Positions 41,453 to 53,600 of a DNA stretch of 64,000 nucleotides are shown piece by piece. The stretch comes from Pseudobutyrivibrio sp. 49. GTDB taxonomy: Bacteria > Bacillota > Clostridia > Lachnospirales > Lachnospiraceae. Positions within the stretch are counted from its first letter, which is position 1. The number at the start of each line of letters is the position of its first letter. Both the position numbers and the translations under genes were made by a program. The stretch lies in NCBI RefSeq assembly GCF_900100545.1, contig NZ_FNDP01000009.1, positions 1-64,000 on the forward strand. The letters run 5' to 3'. A model generated the notes under the pieces. That model did no database searches and had not been told where the DNA came from. It saw nothing but the letters and a program-made list of their open reading frames with translations.

Positions 41453-42448
41453 TCAATTATTTATTCTATTATCTATTCTAGAGTAATTCTCATTAATCAC
41501 TTTGATATAGTCTTGTTTAGAATAATTACCATGCATCAATGTCTCAAGGTATACTACCTTCGCATCTGTCTGCTCCTCGATGAGGTCTCCCATAGATTTG
41601 CCATAGTCATATTCTGCAAAGACAAGCTTAACATTATGTTCTTTGATTTCATCAATGAATGTGCTGACTTCACCTGCACTGACCTGGCGCTCTTCATCTA
41701 AGTCCATAGTTGCTACTACATTGGCTCCAAGAGACTGTGCTGTATATGCAAATGCTTCATGAAGGATGGCAACGTCTTCATTTGCCACTGCCACATCTAA
41801 TCCCTGTTTGTCTATTTCATTCTCAAGCTTATGGCTATACTCGAAAAAGTTCTTAGAAATAGGAGTCTCTTCTCTATTTGGATTAGGCCCCATTAATTCA
41901 TTGGCTATAGCAGCCACCTGACATTTATATAATCTGTCATCCATCCAAATATGGCTGTTGGCACCATGATCGTGATGGTGTTCAGACACCTCATCCTCTT
42001 CTTCATGGCTTTCCTCTTCATCTTCCTCTATCAAATACTCGTCCATACCAATGAATCCATCTGAATGCTCTATAGCCTCATAGGTATCTATAATCTTAAG
42101 GTCTGGGTATGCGGCCACCACATCATCAAGATAGCCTTCCATACCCCCGCCATTTACAATAAGCACATCTGCCTTTGACAGATTCTTCATGTCCTCTGTG
42201 GTAAGGGTGTAATCGTGAAGGCAACCTGTGGTAGGCTGTGAAAGATTCTGAACCTTATAGCCTTCTACTCCATCAAGAAGGTTTAAAGTGGCAATGTATA
42301 CAGGATTACAGCTGGTCATTACCAGTATCTCATCCTCCTTTGCCACCTGTTCATTATTTAGTTTTACATAAAAAAATGTGCCGATACTGCACACCACGGT
42401 GATGGAGATTAGCAGTAGCAGCACAAAAATATATTTGTTTTTTTTCAT
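41453..42448 (-). CDS. znuA: Zinc/manganese ABC transporter substrate-binding protein
   Basis: A 331-residue cluster A-I binding protein, outside the membrane. The N-terminus is a hydrophobic segment (residues 5-27) without a clear lipobox, so it is probably held by this anchor. A His-rich acidic loop (EHHHDHG, about residues 155-161) is the usual zinc loop of ZnuA proteins. Further metal ligands are likely the His in CLHDYTL and a late Glu/Asp. It overlaps the engB stop by one base, so transcription can continue from the clp/engB operon. The znuCB genes follow after the toxin unit. Confidence 0.92.
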   Translation of the reverse strand: MKKNKYIFVLLLLISITVVCSIGTFFYVKLNNEQVAKEDEILVMTSCNPVYIATLNLLDGVEGYKVQNLSQPTTGCLHDYTLTTEDMKNLSKADVLIVNGGGMEGYLDDVVAAYPDLKIIDTYEAIEHSDGFIGMDEYLIEEDEEESHEEEDEVSEHHHDHGANSHIWMDDRLYKCQVAAIANELMGPNPNREETPISKNFFEYSHKLENEIDKQGLDVAVANEDVAILHEAFAYTAQSLGANVVATMDLDEERQVSAGEVSTFIDEIKEHNVKLVFAEYDYGKSMGDLIEEQTDAKVVYLETLMHGNYSKQDYIKVINENYSRIDNRINN

Positions 42449-43068
42449 TAGTCTAAGTCATCCACATCTGTGAGAGATGCTTCGTTTTCTATTACTTGGT
42501 CTAAGAAGTCCTGGATAGTGTCTAATCCCTGCTTAGTCTGAGATGAGAAAGGTACAATGATGGTGTCCTTTCCAGCACCTAAGCCCTCGCGAAGGATCTT
42601 AATCTGCTTGTCTAGCTGGCTTCTCTTAATCTTATCAGCCTTTGTGGCGATAACGATTGGATCGTAGCCAACATAATCCATCCACTCAAACATCTGCTTA
42701 TCGTTGGCAGATGGTGCGTGACGAATATCCACAAGCAGAAAAACAGCGCGAATCATATCTGAGGTGTTGAGATATGTTTCAATCATCTTACCCCATCTTT
42801 CACGCTCTTTCTCAGATGCCTTAGCAAAGCCATAGCCCGGCAAATCAACTACGTAAATTTCGTCATTAATATTGTAGAAATTTATCGTCTGAGTTTTGCC
42901 CGGCTGTGCTGAAACTCTGGCTAAAGCCTTGCGGTTCATAACCGCATTTATGAGTGATGACTTGCCTACATTTGACTTACCTGCGAAGGCAACCTCTGGG
43001 AGATCGTTCTTAGGAAGTGTGGATGTAGGCCCGCACACTGTTTCAAGATTACATGAACGGATAACCAT
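42448..43068 (-). CDS. engB: Ribosome biogenesis GTP-binding protein EngB/YsxC
   Basis: A 206-residue GTPase for assembly of the 50S subunit. G1 GKSNVGKSSLINAV is near 30-43, G3 DLPGYGFAKA near 76-85, and G4 TKAD near 143-146. Length is typical. It is joined by one-base overlaps to clpX upstream and znuA downstream. The Firmicute order tig-clpP-clpX-(lon)-engB is kept here, but without lon. Confidence 0.96.
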   Translation of the reverse strand: MVIRSCNLETVCGPTSTLPKNDLPEVAFAGKSNVGKSSLINAVMNRKALARVSAQPGKTQTINFYNINDEIYVVDLPGYGFAKASEKERERWGKMIETYLNTSDMIRAVFLLVDIRHAPSANDKQMFEWMDYVGYDPIVIATKADKIKRSQLDKQIKILREGLGAGKDTIIVPFSSQTKQGLDTIQDFLDQVIENEASLTDVDDLD

Positions 43069-44357
43069 TATGCGCTCTTTTCCTTTTTATCCTCGATGGA
43101 TACGACTGCTGCCTCATCCTCTGCTTCCTTATCGATAAGGAGAAGATTTGCATCTACCATCTCTTTTGTTACTGTGATCTCTGTAATGCTCTCGTCAGAT
43201 GGAACATGATACATGTAATCCATCATAACTGACTCAACGATAGCACGAAGACCACGGGTTCCAGTCTTTCTCTCGATTGACTTCTTAGCGATTTCGCGAA
43301 GTGCCTCATCCTCAAAGTGAAGCTTTACACCATCCATCTTAAATAATGCCTGGTACTGCTTTGTAAGAGAATTCTTTGGCTCCTTAAGGATACGAATCAT
43401 ATCCTCTTCAGTAAGCTCATTGAGGGATACATTAATAGGCACACGTCCGATGAACTCAGGAATGAGACCATACTTAATGAAATCCTGTGGAAGAGCCTGC
43501 TGTAAAAGCTCGTCAATCTTCTGATTGTTTTTATCCTTAACGTCTGCACCAAAACCAATAGCGCTGACATTAGTACGCTGAGAAATGATTTTCTCAAGAC
43601 CTTCAAATGCACCACCGCAAATGAAGAGAATGTTCTTTGTATCGATGGCAATAGTCTCCTGCTGTGGATGCTTACGTCCGCCCTGTGGTGGAACATTTGC
43701 AACTGTACCCTCGATAATCTTAAGAAGTGCCTGCTGAACGCCTTCACCTGAAACATCACGTGTAATAGATACGTTCTCAGACTTCTTTGTAATCTTATCT
43801 ATCTCATCGATATAAACGATACCGATTTCTGCCTTTTTTATATCGAACTCTGCTGCCTGGATAAGCTTAAGAAGGATATTCTCAACATCCTCACCTACAT
43901 AACCAGCCTCTGTAAGAGTAGTAGCATCTGCGATAGCAAATGGAACACCAAGTACACGGGCAAGTGTCTGAGCAAGAAGTGTCTTACCTGAACCTGTAGG
44001 TCCAAGCATAAGCACATTACTCTTCTGGAGCTCTACATCGATGTCGTCTGGATTTGCCATGATTCGCTTGTAATGATTGTACACTGCAACAGAAAGAACC
44101 TTCTTAGCCTCATCCTGACCAATAACATACTGATCAAGGAATGCCTTCATGTCTTCTGGCTTCTGAAGGTTGATTTCGATTGAATCGTTGTCAGCTGCTG
44201 GAGCAAAATCCTCAAGCTCTTCAACAATAATCTCCTGGCAGATATCTACGCACTCATCACAAATGAACGCCCCATTAGGACCTGCAATAAGCTTGCGAAC
44301 CTGATTTTGTGTCTTGCCGCAGAATGAGCAGCGAATTCTATCATCGTTTCTTGACAT
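43068..44357 (-). CDS. clpX: ATP-dependent Clp protease ATP-binding subunit ClpX
   Basis: A 429-residue AAA+ unfoldase that feeds substrates to ClpP. The N-terminal zinc-binding domain has CSFCGK (9-14) and CDECVDICQ (33-41). Walker A is [15 protein letters not shown] near 117-131, Walker [11 protein letters not shown], and the ClpP-contact loop FGF-type region (AIGFGADVK) is present. A moderately long acidic C-terminal tail follows. It lies 53 bases after clpP and overlaps engB by one base. Confidence 0.97.
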   Translation of the reverse strand: MSRNDDRIRCSFCGKTQNQVRKLIAGPNGAFICDECVDICQEIIVEELEDFAPAADNDSIEINLQKPEDMKAFLDQYVIGQDEAKKVLSVAVYNHYKRIMANPDDIDVELQKSNVLMLGPTGSGKTLLAQTLARVLGVPFAIADATTLTEAGYVGEDVENILLKLIQAAEFDIKKAEIGIVYIDEIDKITKKSENVSITRDVSGEGVQQALLKIIEGTVANVPPQGGRKHPQQETIAIDTKNILFICGGAFEGLEKIISQRTNVSAIGFGADVKDKNNQKIDELLQQALPQDFIKYGLIPEFIGRVPINVSLNELTEEDMIRILKEPKNSLTKQYQALFKMDGVKLHFEDEALREIAKKSIERKTGTRGLRAIVESVMMDYMYHVPSDESITEITVTKEMVDANLLLIDKEAEDEAAVVSIEDKKEKSA

Positions 44358-44410
44358 AACTACCTCTTAAATAAATTTAAAAACAATAGCCCTATATATT
44401 TATCGGCTAT

Positions 44411-44995
44411 TTAGTTCTTTTTAGTAATGATTTCATCAATAAGACCATAATCAAGAGCTTCCTGAGCATCAAGCCAGTGATCACGCTCTGTGTCGATGCA
44501 AACCTGCTCGTAATCCTTACCTGTGTTAGCAGCAAGCATACGATTGAGCTTTTCTCTAGTCTTTAAAATGTTCTTAGCAGCGATCTCGATTTCTGTAGCC
44601 TGTCCCTTTGCGCCGCCAAGTGGCTGGTGAATCATAACCTCTGCATTTGGAAGTGCAAATCTCTTACCCTTCTGTCCACCTGCAAGAAGGAATGCACCCA
44701 TAGATGCAGCCATACCGATACAGATCGTAGAAACATCAGGCTTGATGTACTGCATTGTATCGTAAATAGCCATACCAGCAGTAACGCTACCGCCTGGGCT
44801 GTTGATGTAAAGATGAATATCCTTGCTAGGATCCTCTGACTCTAAGAAAAGAAGCTGAGCAACTACAAGTGATGCAGTAACCTCGTTAACTTCCTCACCA
44901 AGGAATACGATACGATCCTTTAAAAGTCTAGAGTAAATATCATACGAACGCTCTCCGCGTGAATTTTGTTCAATGACATAAGGTATTGTTGCCAT
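44411..44995 (-). CDS. clpP: ATP-dependent Clp protease proteolytic subunit ClpP
   Basis: A 194-residue serine peptidase. The catalytic serine is in [15 protein letters not shown] near residue 97, the His in MIHQPLGG near 122, and the Asp near residue 172 in [11 protein letters not shown]. The N-terminal [22 protein letters not shown] is the classical ClpP start. It assembles into the heptameric chamber with ClpX. The spacer to tig holds a hairpin at 45027-45048 without a T run. Confidence 0.97.
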   Translation of the reverse strand: MATIPYVIEQNSRGERSYDIYSRLLKDRIVFLGEEVNEVTASLVVAQLLFLESEDPSKDIHLYINSPGGSVTAGMAIYDTMQYIKPDVSTICIGMAASMGAFLLAGGQKGKRFALPNAEVMIHQPLGGAKGQATEIEIAAKNILKTREKLNRMLAANTGKDYEQVCIDTERDHWLDAQEALDYGLIDEIITKKN

Positions 44996-45139
44996 AGTTT
45001 TAAGTATCCTCCTTTAATAGAAGCTAAGCCCGAGCTTACGCTCAGGCTATTGCTAAATTACGTTATTAATTATAGAGGTTTTTAAACCTTCTGTCTCGGA
45101 TTTTACAAAAAGTTAATAAAAACTTTACAAAATAGACTA

Positions 45140-46483
45140 TTATTCTGCGTCAGCTGCCTCTGTTGCCTCAGCCTCTGCCTTCTTTGTAGTCTTCTTCTTT
45201 GCTGTTTCCTTAACGTTGTCCATGATGAGCTCGATAGCCTTCTCGATAGCGATATCCTTCTTCATAGACTCCTTCTCGTTCTCACCAACAAGGTTCTTGA
45301 TCTGCTCAAGCTCCATGCCGTACTGCTTTGACATCTCCTCAAGCTTAGCGTCAACATCAGCGTCTGTAGCCTCAATCTTCTCAGCCTTAGCGATTGCCTC
45401 AAGTACAAGTGAAGACTGTGTACGTGAAAGAGCATCTGGACGAACCTGATCACGGAAAGCGTCCATTGTCATGCCTGTAAACTGCATGTACTGCTGAAGT
45501 GAAAGACCCTGCTGTGCCATGTTGTTAGCGAAGTCGTTGATCATGTTCTCTACCTGGTAATCAAGCATAGCGTCTGGGATTTCCATCTCTGAATCCTCAA
45601 CGATCTTAGCGATAGCTTCATCTTCCTGTGCACGACGGCCTTCTGCCTTCTTATTGTTCTCAAGGCGCTCCTTAACAGATGCCTTATACTCGTCTACTGT
45701 CTCGAACTCTGTATGATCTGAAACATACTCATCATCAAGCTTTGGAACATCCTTCTTCTTTACTTCGTGGATGTGGCACTTGAATACTGCTGGCTTTCCT
45801 GCAAGATCCTCAGCCTGGTATGTCTCTGGGAATGTAACCTCAACATCTACATCCTCGCCAGCCTTGTGACCGATGAGCTGATCCTCGAAACCTGGAATGA
45901 ATGAACCAGAACCAAGAACGAGATCATAGTTCTCACCCTTTCCACCTTCGAATGCTACACCATCGATGAAGCCTTCGAAATCGATAACTGCTGTATCGTT
46001 CTTAGCAGCCTTACCGTTCTTTGTAACCATGCGAGCATCTCTCTCGAGCTCAGCCTTGATTGAATCGTTAACCTCTGTAGCTGTAACCTTAGAATCGATC
46101 TTTGTTACAGATACACCCTTGTACTTACCAAGCTTAACTTCTGGCTTAACAGCAACTGTAGCTGTGTAGATGAAATCCTTGCCCTTCTCAAGCTGTGTAA
46201 TATCAACCTGTGGCTGTGAAACGATATCAAGCTTAGACTCATCATAAGCCTGTGGATATGTCTCCTGCATAATAATATTAGCAGCGTCCTCATAGAAAAT
46301 CTCTGCACCATACATCTTCTCGATCATGTGCTGAGGAACCTTGCCCTTTCTAAAGCCAGGAACAGAAATGCTGTTCTTCTGCTTGTTATATGCCTTTGTA
46401 ATAGCCTTCTCGAGCTCAGCTGCGTCAACTGTGACTGTAAGCTTTGCCATGTTCTTCTCAAGATTTTCTACCTGTACGTTCAT
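45140..46483 (-). CDS. tig: Trigger factor
   Basis: A 447-residue ribosome-bound chaperone and prolyl isomerase. The ribosome-docking signature GFRKGKVPQHMIEKMYG is at residues 43-59. The FKBP-like domain covers about 150-240 and the helical arms the remainder. The tail is Lys/Ala/Glu-rich (KKTTKKAEAEATEAADAE). Binds nascent chains at the tunnel exit. It is first in the tig-clpP-clpX-engB order. Confidence 0.96.
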   Translation of the reverse strand: MNVQVENLEKNMAKLTVTVDAAELEKAITKAYNKQKNSISVPGFRKGKVPQHMIEKMYGAEIFYEDAANIIMQETYPQAYDESKLDIVSQPQVDITQLEKGKDFIYTATVAVKPEVKLGKYKGVSVTKIDSKVTATEVNDSIKAELERDARMVTKNGKAAKNDTAVIDFEGFIDGVAFEGGKGENYDLVLGSGSFIPGFEDQLIGHKAGEDVDVEVTFPETYQAEDLAGKPAVFKCHIHEVKKKDVPKLDDEYVSDHTEFETVDEYKASVKERLENNKKAEGRRAQEDEAIAKIVEDSEMEIPDAMLDYQVENMINDFANNMAQQGLSLQQYMQFTGMTMDAFRDQVRPDALSRTQSSLVLEAIAKAEKIEATDADVDAKLEEMSKQYGMELEQIKNLVGENEKESMKKDIAIEKAIELIMDNVKETAKKKTTKKAEAEATEAADAE

Positions 46484-46575
46484 TTACTAATATTCCTCCT
46501 CTAATGTATATATCAGGTACGACCTTAAAGGTCTATTATTTGCGCATTTAAACATGCCAAAAAATTATAGCAGAA

Positions 46576-47022
46576 CTAATTTTTATTTTCAATAGCAGAA
46601 ATCATATCGATTCTTGTCTGGTGACGTCCACCGCCCTCAAACTCAGCCTCTAAGAAGCTTTTTACGATATCCTTTGCAAGCTCAGAGCCAACAATTCTTG
46701 CTCCGAAAGCAATCATGTTTGCGTTGTTGTGCTGACGGATAAGACGTGCTGTAGCTGTATCTGAGCAAACACCACAGCGGATGCCCTTAACCTTGTTAGC
46801 TGCAAGGGAGATGCCTACACCTGTTCCACAGATGAGAACTCCAAGATCAACCTCTCCTGCTGCTACCATTCTGGCTGCCTTCTCGCCGTACTCTGGGTAG
46901 TGGCAGCTTTCCTTTGAATCTGTCCCGATGTTGATTACCTCATGTCCGAGGCTCTCAATGTACTCCTTAATCTCAAATTTAAGTTCTGGTGCTGCGTGGT
47001 CGTTAGCGATTACGATTTTCAT
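46576..47022 (-). CDS. rpiB: Ribose-5-phosphate isomerase B
   Basis: A 148-residue RpiB/LacAB-type isomerase interconverting ribose 5-phosphate and ribulose 5-phosphate. The N-terminal IANDHAAPELK, the active-site Cys motif LICGTGVGISLAANKVKGIRCG near 64-85, and the later RQHNNANMIAFGARI are characteristic. Its first four bases overlap the stop of the YqeG gene (ATGA), so both are co-translated. Confidence 0.94.
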   Translation of the reverse strand: MKIVIANDHAAPELKFEIKEYIESLGHEVINIGTDSKESCHYPEYGEKAARMVAAGEVDLGVLICGTGVGISLAANKVKGIRCGVCSDTATARLIRQHNNANMIAFGARIVGSELAKDIVKSFLEAEFEGGGRHQTRIDMISAIENKN

Positions 47023-47558
47023 TTTACAGGTACCTTATTTATTTCCTTTCCATATAATTTATAAATTCTATAGCCAAGCAAAATAACCGCCTCGAGGAAG
47101 CGCTTTAGGATAATCTGAGGCTCCTCTTTCCATTTTAATACTGGCTTAACCATTACTGAGCGGATGCCTGCACGGTTAGCTCCCCACACATCTGTGAGAA
47201 TCTGATCTCCTACAAAGATAGTGTTGGTGACATCTGTGCCCATCTGCTCCATAGCCTTCTGGTAGCCTTTTGCCGATGGCTTATTTGCCTTGTAGATGTA
47301 AGAACAATATGTAACAGCCTCCTTGAATGTCTTTACACGTGGCTCTTTATTATTAGATAGAAGCAACGCCTGAAAGCCTATCTCGTGAAGCTCCTTAAAA
47401 AATTCCTTTGCTCGGTCATCTGCTGGGGCATTATGAGGGACAAGTGTGTTATCAACATCAAAGATAACTCCTCTGTAGCCCTGCTCATAAAGCTTTTTAA
47501 AATCAATTGAATAAGTACTATCTACATAGTCTCTTGGATATAAATTTCTTTTACTCAT
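47019..47558 (-). CDS. YqeG-family HAD-IIIA phosphatase
   Basis: A 179-residue HAD phosphatase. Motif 1 is VIFDVDNTLVPHN near 31-43, and the last motif FVGDQILTDVWGANRAGI is near 116-133. The N-terminal LYPRDYVDSTYSID is typical of YqeG proteins, which are common in Firmicutes. Their substrate is not settled (phosphatidylglycerophosphate phosphatases are distant relatives). Overlaps rpiB by four bases. Confidence 0.92.
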   Translation of the reverse strand: MSKRNLYPRDYVDSTYSIDFKKLYEQGYRGVIFDVDNTLVPHNAPADDRAKEFFKELHEIGFQALLLSNNKEPRVKTFKEAVTYCSYIYKANKPSAKGYQKAMEQMGTDVTNTIFVGDQILTDVWGANRAGIRSVMVKPVLKWKEEPQIILKRFLEAVILLGYRIYKLYGKEINKVPVK

Positions 47559-47580
47559 AGGCTCGATTTTAACACAAAAA

Positions 47581-47605
47581 CAGGGACATGAAAACCATGC
47601 CCCTG
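47581..47605 (-). terminator. Terminator after the giant glycosidase gene
   Basis: 10-bp stem (47581-47590 with 47596-47605), completed by a G-U pair on the minus strand, followed by TTTTTG. Confidence 0.85.
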
Positions 47606-47630
47606 TATAATTATTGCCTATATCACTGTC

Positions 47631-50600
47631 TTATTTTTTCAAATTTCTTTTTCTTAAGAGTGTTGTATAAGCGATTACTGCTATTGCGCCAAGTACTACT
47701 ATGACTGCTGCAACCTTCTGAGCAAAAGAAGTATCTCTCTTATCTAATACTGACTTAGGAGCTTCCTCCTCAGAAATTTCCTTTGTTTCCTCTGATGTCT
47801 CAGGAGTTGTTTCCTCTACCTCTGAGCTCTCTTCAGAAGCTTCTGTAGAAGTCTCTTCAGTTACTTCCTCTTCCTCAGCTACTTCTTCCTCAGCAGTCTC
47901 TTCTGTCTTAGTCTGCTTTTTAGTAGAACCATTTGTCTTAGGCTTATTTGTATCTCCAGCAAGTGGCACCTGAGTCTCAGGAACTGTTACAGCCTCAGTA
48001 TTTGTTGATACTGTTGTAGTTGTAGATGATGCTGTGCTAGTGCTACTTCCTGATGAAGATGAGCTGCTACCTGATGATGCGCTGGATGAAGAACCACCCG
48101 TACTTCCACTAGTTGATGGCTGTGGTGCTGGTGTAGGAGTTGGAGTTGGCTCTGGTGTTGGCTCAGCCTTTACTAAATCAGTCTTGATAAGAGCAATCCA
48201 GCTTAATACACCATCAGCGCTTCCTGTCTTAGAAAGTGATACTGTTACTGTTGCCTTCTTTTCTAGCTCGAAGAGTACGGTCTGCTGATTTTCAACATCA
48301 CTATATTTAAGTGTGAAGTCCTTAACTGCAATCTCCTTATCACCATCTGTTACTGTAATTCTAAGTGGACGAGTTGTATTCCACCACTCTGAAACACCAA
48401 GATCTACAGCATATTTACCAGCCTCAAGATCAAAGCTGTAATCAATATTTTTGTTTGAACGAGCCCAGAAGCCATGTCCCCAGATATCGTCACTTGAATA
48501 CTTCACGCCAAGATCGTCTGTAAAGTTTCCTGTGTATCCAGCGTGATTCTCTGAAGTATATGCCTGGTCTGTCTCGTCATTGCGAAGTACCTTACCCTGC
48601 ATATTCTGAACTTTATTGAAGAAGCTGTTATCAATCTTCTGTCCGTCTGCATTTGTAGAGGCACAATCGAAGAAATAGATTAGCTTGTCATTTACAACAT
48701 TTGCTGTAAATTTGATTGTACGTCCATTTTCCATGAGACCGGAAACTTCCATTTCACCGATTGCATTATCGTCAGCCTCAATTGAATCCCAAACAACTGG
48801 AATCTTAATTGTCTCTTCCTCCCCCTGATATTTAATTTCGATATCAGTTGGAAGATTTTCCTTTAATTCCTTTACACTTGCCACAACTGTAGGAAGTGAT
48901 GTAACTATATCGTATGACTTTAATGAATCAAAAATTGATAAATCCCAGTCATTGTATCTAAAGATTCTGATTCCGCCATCTGATGTAAATTCGATTGGGA
49001 GCCATACATATCTAGAATCACGAAGGAGGTATCCCTTGTCAGGATTTGACCAACGATCTCCCATGTACATATATCTGCCCTTTCCTAAATCTACCACACA
49101 TGTGCTTTGTGTATCGTAGGTTGTAGATGCACCCTCGTCTGTACAAGGATTTCCCTTTACTGACCACTCACCAAGCATAGAATCTGCCACTGCATACTGT
49201 GCAGCGTTTGGTGCCCAACCTGTGCAGCCTGATGTAATCATGTAATACTTTCCATCACGCTTAAATACTGCTGGTGCCTCACGGCTTGCTCCAACGAAGT
49301 TTACAGTGTACTCATCTCCTTCGAGACCTGTGTACTCATCGTTCAGCTTGGCAATATACATATTTGCATTTCCATCAGATGAATAGATAACGTAAGCTGT
49401 ACCGTCATCATCCTTAAATACATTCATGTCTCTTACATGACCATTTTCATTGTCCCAGCCATAGTCATAACCGGTATCCTGATGAAGAAGGTATGTACCG
49501 AGAAGCTTGTATGGTCCGTTTACTGTATCAGACACTGCTATACCAAGCTTTGCCTTTGCATAGTTTGAAGATGAACCTGAAGCATATGGGCTCTGTCCGT
49601 CTGCATGGAAGAACATCACATATTTGCCTGTCTTCTCATTGTAAAGGAACTTAGGACGCTCGATTACGCTTCCGCCCTCTGCTGTACCAGCCCAAAGATC
49701 TGTATAAATTGCCTTCTGTTCCTTTGAAAGCTTTCCATCTTCACGACCACCGTAAAGTGACTTGAAGTAATCCTTATCGAAATCTTCTTCCGAAGTCATT
49801 GTGCGAAGTACAAGTCCCTCATCCTTCCAATTGTAAAGGTCTGTTGATGAGTACATGTGAACACCAGGACATGGCATATAATCACTAGTCTTGTCCTCAC
49901 CAATCCAGTAGTACTTCTTTACACCGTCAATTGTAAGCTGCTGAATCTGTCCACCGTGTGCCTGAATAACCTGACCATTGTTATCATATCTTACATCACC
50001 GTTTGTACCAGAGATTGTAGAGTATGTTGTCTTGTTATCACCTGTAAGCTCTCTGTAAAGCTTGATTTCTGCAATGTTTGCACAAGCTCCGTCAGCTGGC
50101 TCATACTTGATGTATCTGAATGTATTTGATTTAGACTGGAACTCCTCAGCAAATACATTTGTAAGTACCTCTGCTGTTGGTGCCTCTGTAGATGAAATCT
50201 CATGAAGTAATGTGTACTTCTCGCCATCCTTTGAGCCATAGAAGCAGCCACCAAGCATTCTGTCTGTGTAACCCTTTCTAGGAGCAAATGAGAATGCTGC
50301 GATTTCCTCTTCCTTGCCAAGGTCCACAAGAAGGTATCCAGACTCTAATCCATCAAAGTATGTATGAAGATTGCTGTCGATTGCCTTATCTACATCAGCG
50401 CTGTCAGCCCATGGCTTAGAACCTGAAACCATAGAGCGCTCAATTTTGATTTCCTCAAGCTTTGCAAGCTCAGCACCTGTACGTGTCTTCTTCTCTGCTG
50501 TCTGCTGTCCGTTGCCACTGCCTGAGTAGTGAATTCCATCAATAATATATGTAGTAATTGAATTGCCAAGTAAGTTAGCGAAAGCTGCTGACTCTGCCTT

Positions 50601-53600
50601 GCTAAGTGAAATCTCATCTGAGTCTGTTACATCTGCCCAGTTTTCACCATCCTCCAAGCTTCCGCTTGTTCTGATAGCTGTAATCTTTGTCTTTCCTGTA
50701 ATCTCATCAAATCCAGAAAGATCAATCTTTGCCACCTTGTCCTTCTTAGCTGAGTTGATTGCTACTACAACTACCTGATCATTCTTTGGATCATAAGCCG
50801 CAAGTGTGCTGCTATTTGCTCCAATAATTGTCATGCCTGGTCGGATATAGCGTGTATACTGACCAAATCCATAGTACTTCTTAGAAAGGATAAGCTCGCT
50901 GTTATCATGGTCAGCTGCTGCAACGCCCCAGTATCCCTTGTCAGTCCTTGAAGCCCATGCCTTTTCCATGGCAGCTACTGTAAGGTAATCATTTTCTGAT
51001 CCCTTCTTAACCCATGATTTACCATAATCTGAGCTATCCACATGCATATCGATTGCGTTCCACATTATCCACGCTGTGCAATCTAATCCCTTAATATCTG
51101 TGGCAATTCTGGCACCCATACCGATAGCTGCTGACATCTCACCAGCATCCTGACCGCCAGTAAATGAACCGTCAACCTCTGACATCCAGAGATTCTCGCC
51201 ACCGTTTACTGCAGTTTTAGCAAGTGCGCTTCTCTTTGAACCGCTGTATGTATGTGTGTCAATTCTTGTAACAACATCCTTTGCCTCGTCAGAAAGTGCG
51301 TTATAAGAATCAATTGCTGTGTCGATAGAAGTCTCGTCAGATGCTGAAATGATAATATTAAGTCCCTTCTTCTCAAGCTCTTTATTAAGTGCAACAAGTA
51401 CACGTGACTGAGACTCTCCTATATCGAAGTGGCAACCCTCCTGCTTGTTTGAATTTGCCTGCCAGTAATTTGTATAAGGCTCATTCATTGGAGTTGCACT
51501 CTGGAAGCTTACTCCATTGTCTGCCTTATCAAGATGCTCGATAACATCTGCCATGTAACAAGCAAATGCTGTGACACAATCTTCTCGAAGATTGTCATCA
51601 TTAGCGTTCTTATTTCCTGATGAACATCCGCTCTCTGTCATGAAATAAGGTGGCGAGTTTGAAAATGCTTCGGCGATGAAATCATCTCCTGAAGCCTTTG
51701 CGGCTGCAACAAGAACGTTAACCTGATTGTTGTCAGCGCTCCAGTCATAGTTCCAAGCATATCCGCTAGTCCTATCAGCTCTATCAAATTTCTCCTGATA
51801 GTAGCTGAGCTTATGCTTACTCAAATCCATCTTCGTTACATCTACACAGTAACCAGGCACACCAGAATCTGAACGAATAATATGATTATGGATTGGGTCA
51901 TCACCACCACCAACATTATAGCGTCCAATGTTAAGGCGAAGTCCTTTATCTCCAAAGATTGCCTCTGCAGCCTTTTTTGTAAGCTTGCTATTGTAGCCTA
52001 TTCTGTTTGCCCACCAACAAAGGGATGTACCCCAGCCCTGGAACTCACCAAATCCGTCTTCATCTGTATCGTTGAAACGTGTTGATTGTGATGGGTTAAG
52101 CTTGATTTCAGTATCAAAAGCCTTTTCTTCTACCACTTCAGCTTTCTGAGCTGTACCAGAAATCATAAGGCCTGAAATAACTGGATCTGGATCTCCTGAT
52201 TTTTCAGGAGTAACAACAAAGTGAACCTCAGTAGTCTTAGCTACATTCTCCACCTTGAATTCTACCTTATCAATGATGCGTGGCTCAGAACCTGAAAGCT
52301 TAACTGTTGTCACATCAGACTTAACTTCCTTGCCCTTGTCATCCTTGTATGTAACATAGAAGTTCATAGGTCTTGTTACGCTCCACCATTCATTGAAGAT
52401 ACCAGTAGCTACGTACTCACCTTCTGAAAGAGGGACGATATATTCGCAGTTTTTGTCGCCTCTAGCCCACCAGCCATCTGAGAATACATCATCACTGGAA
52501 GATGTATATTTTCCACAATTTGCTTCATCCTCATTTACGATTCCCCAAGAGCTATCCTCTCCATAGATAGCATCTGGAGTCTCATTGAGAACACCAAACT
52601 TATCGCTTATTTTGTTGAACTTAGTGCTTGAGTTTGCACCTGAATCGATGAAGTATAAAACATCATCTGGAATATTTTCCATATCAAGTGGGTCCTTCTC
52701 TGGCTCCTTGATGCCATATTCCTTTACCAAAGCATCGTACTCTTCTGAGGTAATGTTGAGCACTGTTCCGTGTCTTGGAGCAGATGGAAGAGCATATTCC
52801 TCTGGAGTCTTGAACTTACCCTTTGCAATATCAGTTGTTATAACTGGCTTGTATCCACTTCCTCCAAAGTGATCGAGAAGAACACACCATGTATCTTCCT
52901 CTACATCATCCTTATTAAACTTGAAAGCTGTAGGTCCTTCAACACCCTGAATGCCCTCAAGAGATGGCGAATCAACCTTCTCCCACTCACCGAAGATACT
53001 CTTAGAACGCTCCATATATACGGTTGAAGCTGTCAGCTTTGTTCCATCTGGAAGAGTTCCGCCTCCCTCGTTCTTAGAGATTCTGTAAAGATATCCATCA
53101 TTTCCACTTACTATAGTTGTATCGATTGTGGATACTGTCTTTCTATCAATCCAAACCTTTGGCTCAGTAAAGGTGTTGAAATCTCTCGTCTTGCTATAGT
53201 AGATTCTCTGAAGTCCGTAGTTATCTGCTGTAGTCTTAGATGCCCAGAAAACTACATACTCTCCAGTAATCTCATCATAATATGCCTCTGGTGCCCATGT
53301 ACAGCCTGCCTCAATGGTATCTGTAAGAGTAACCATTCGCTGATTGCCCCAGTGGATAAGATCCTTAGACTCCCATACCATGATTGCCTGGCTTCCAGAC
53401 TTCTGAGCTCTTGTCCAGTCACCGTTGCGTCCAATACTAAGGTCTGTTGCAATAAGGTAGAACTTATCACCCTCATGGCTTCTCATAACAAATGGGTCTC
53501 TTAACCCCTTCTCGCCCTTTGTAGATGTAAGTACATCCTTGCCATCGTTTAGCTCGCTGTAATTAAGACCATCATTAGAAACAGCGAAGAAAATATTCTC

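Noticed and set aside
45027-45048. Hairpin (9-bp stem) between tig and clpP as a terminator.
   Set aside because: There is no T run on the minus-strand 3' side; it is more likely an mRNA structure or processing site.
47631-48120. An LPXTG sorting signal at the C-terminus of the giant glycosidase (VPLAGDTNKP looked similar).
   Set aside because: The LPxTG pattern is not met and about 100 residues separate it from the final membrane helix; anchoring is more likely by that helix.
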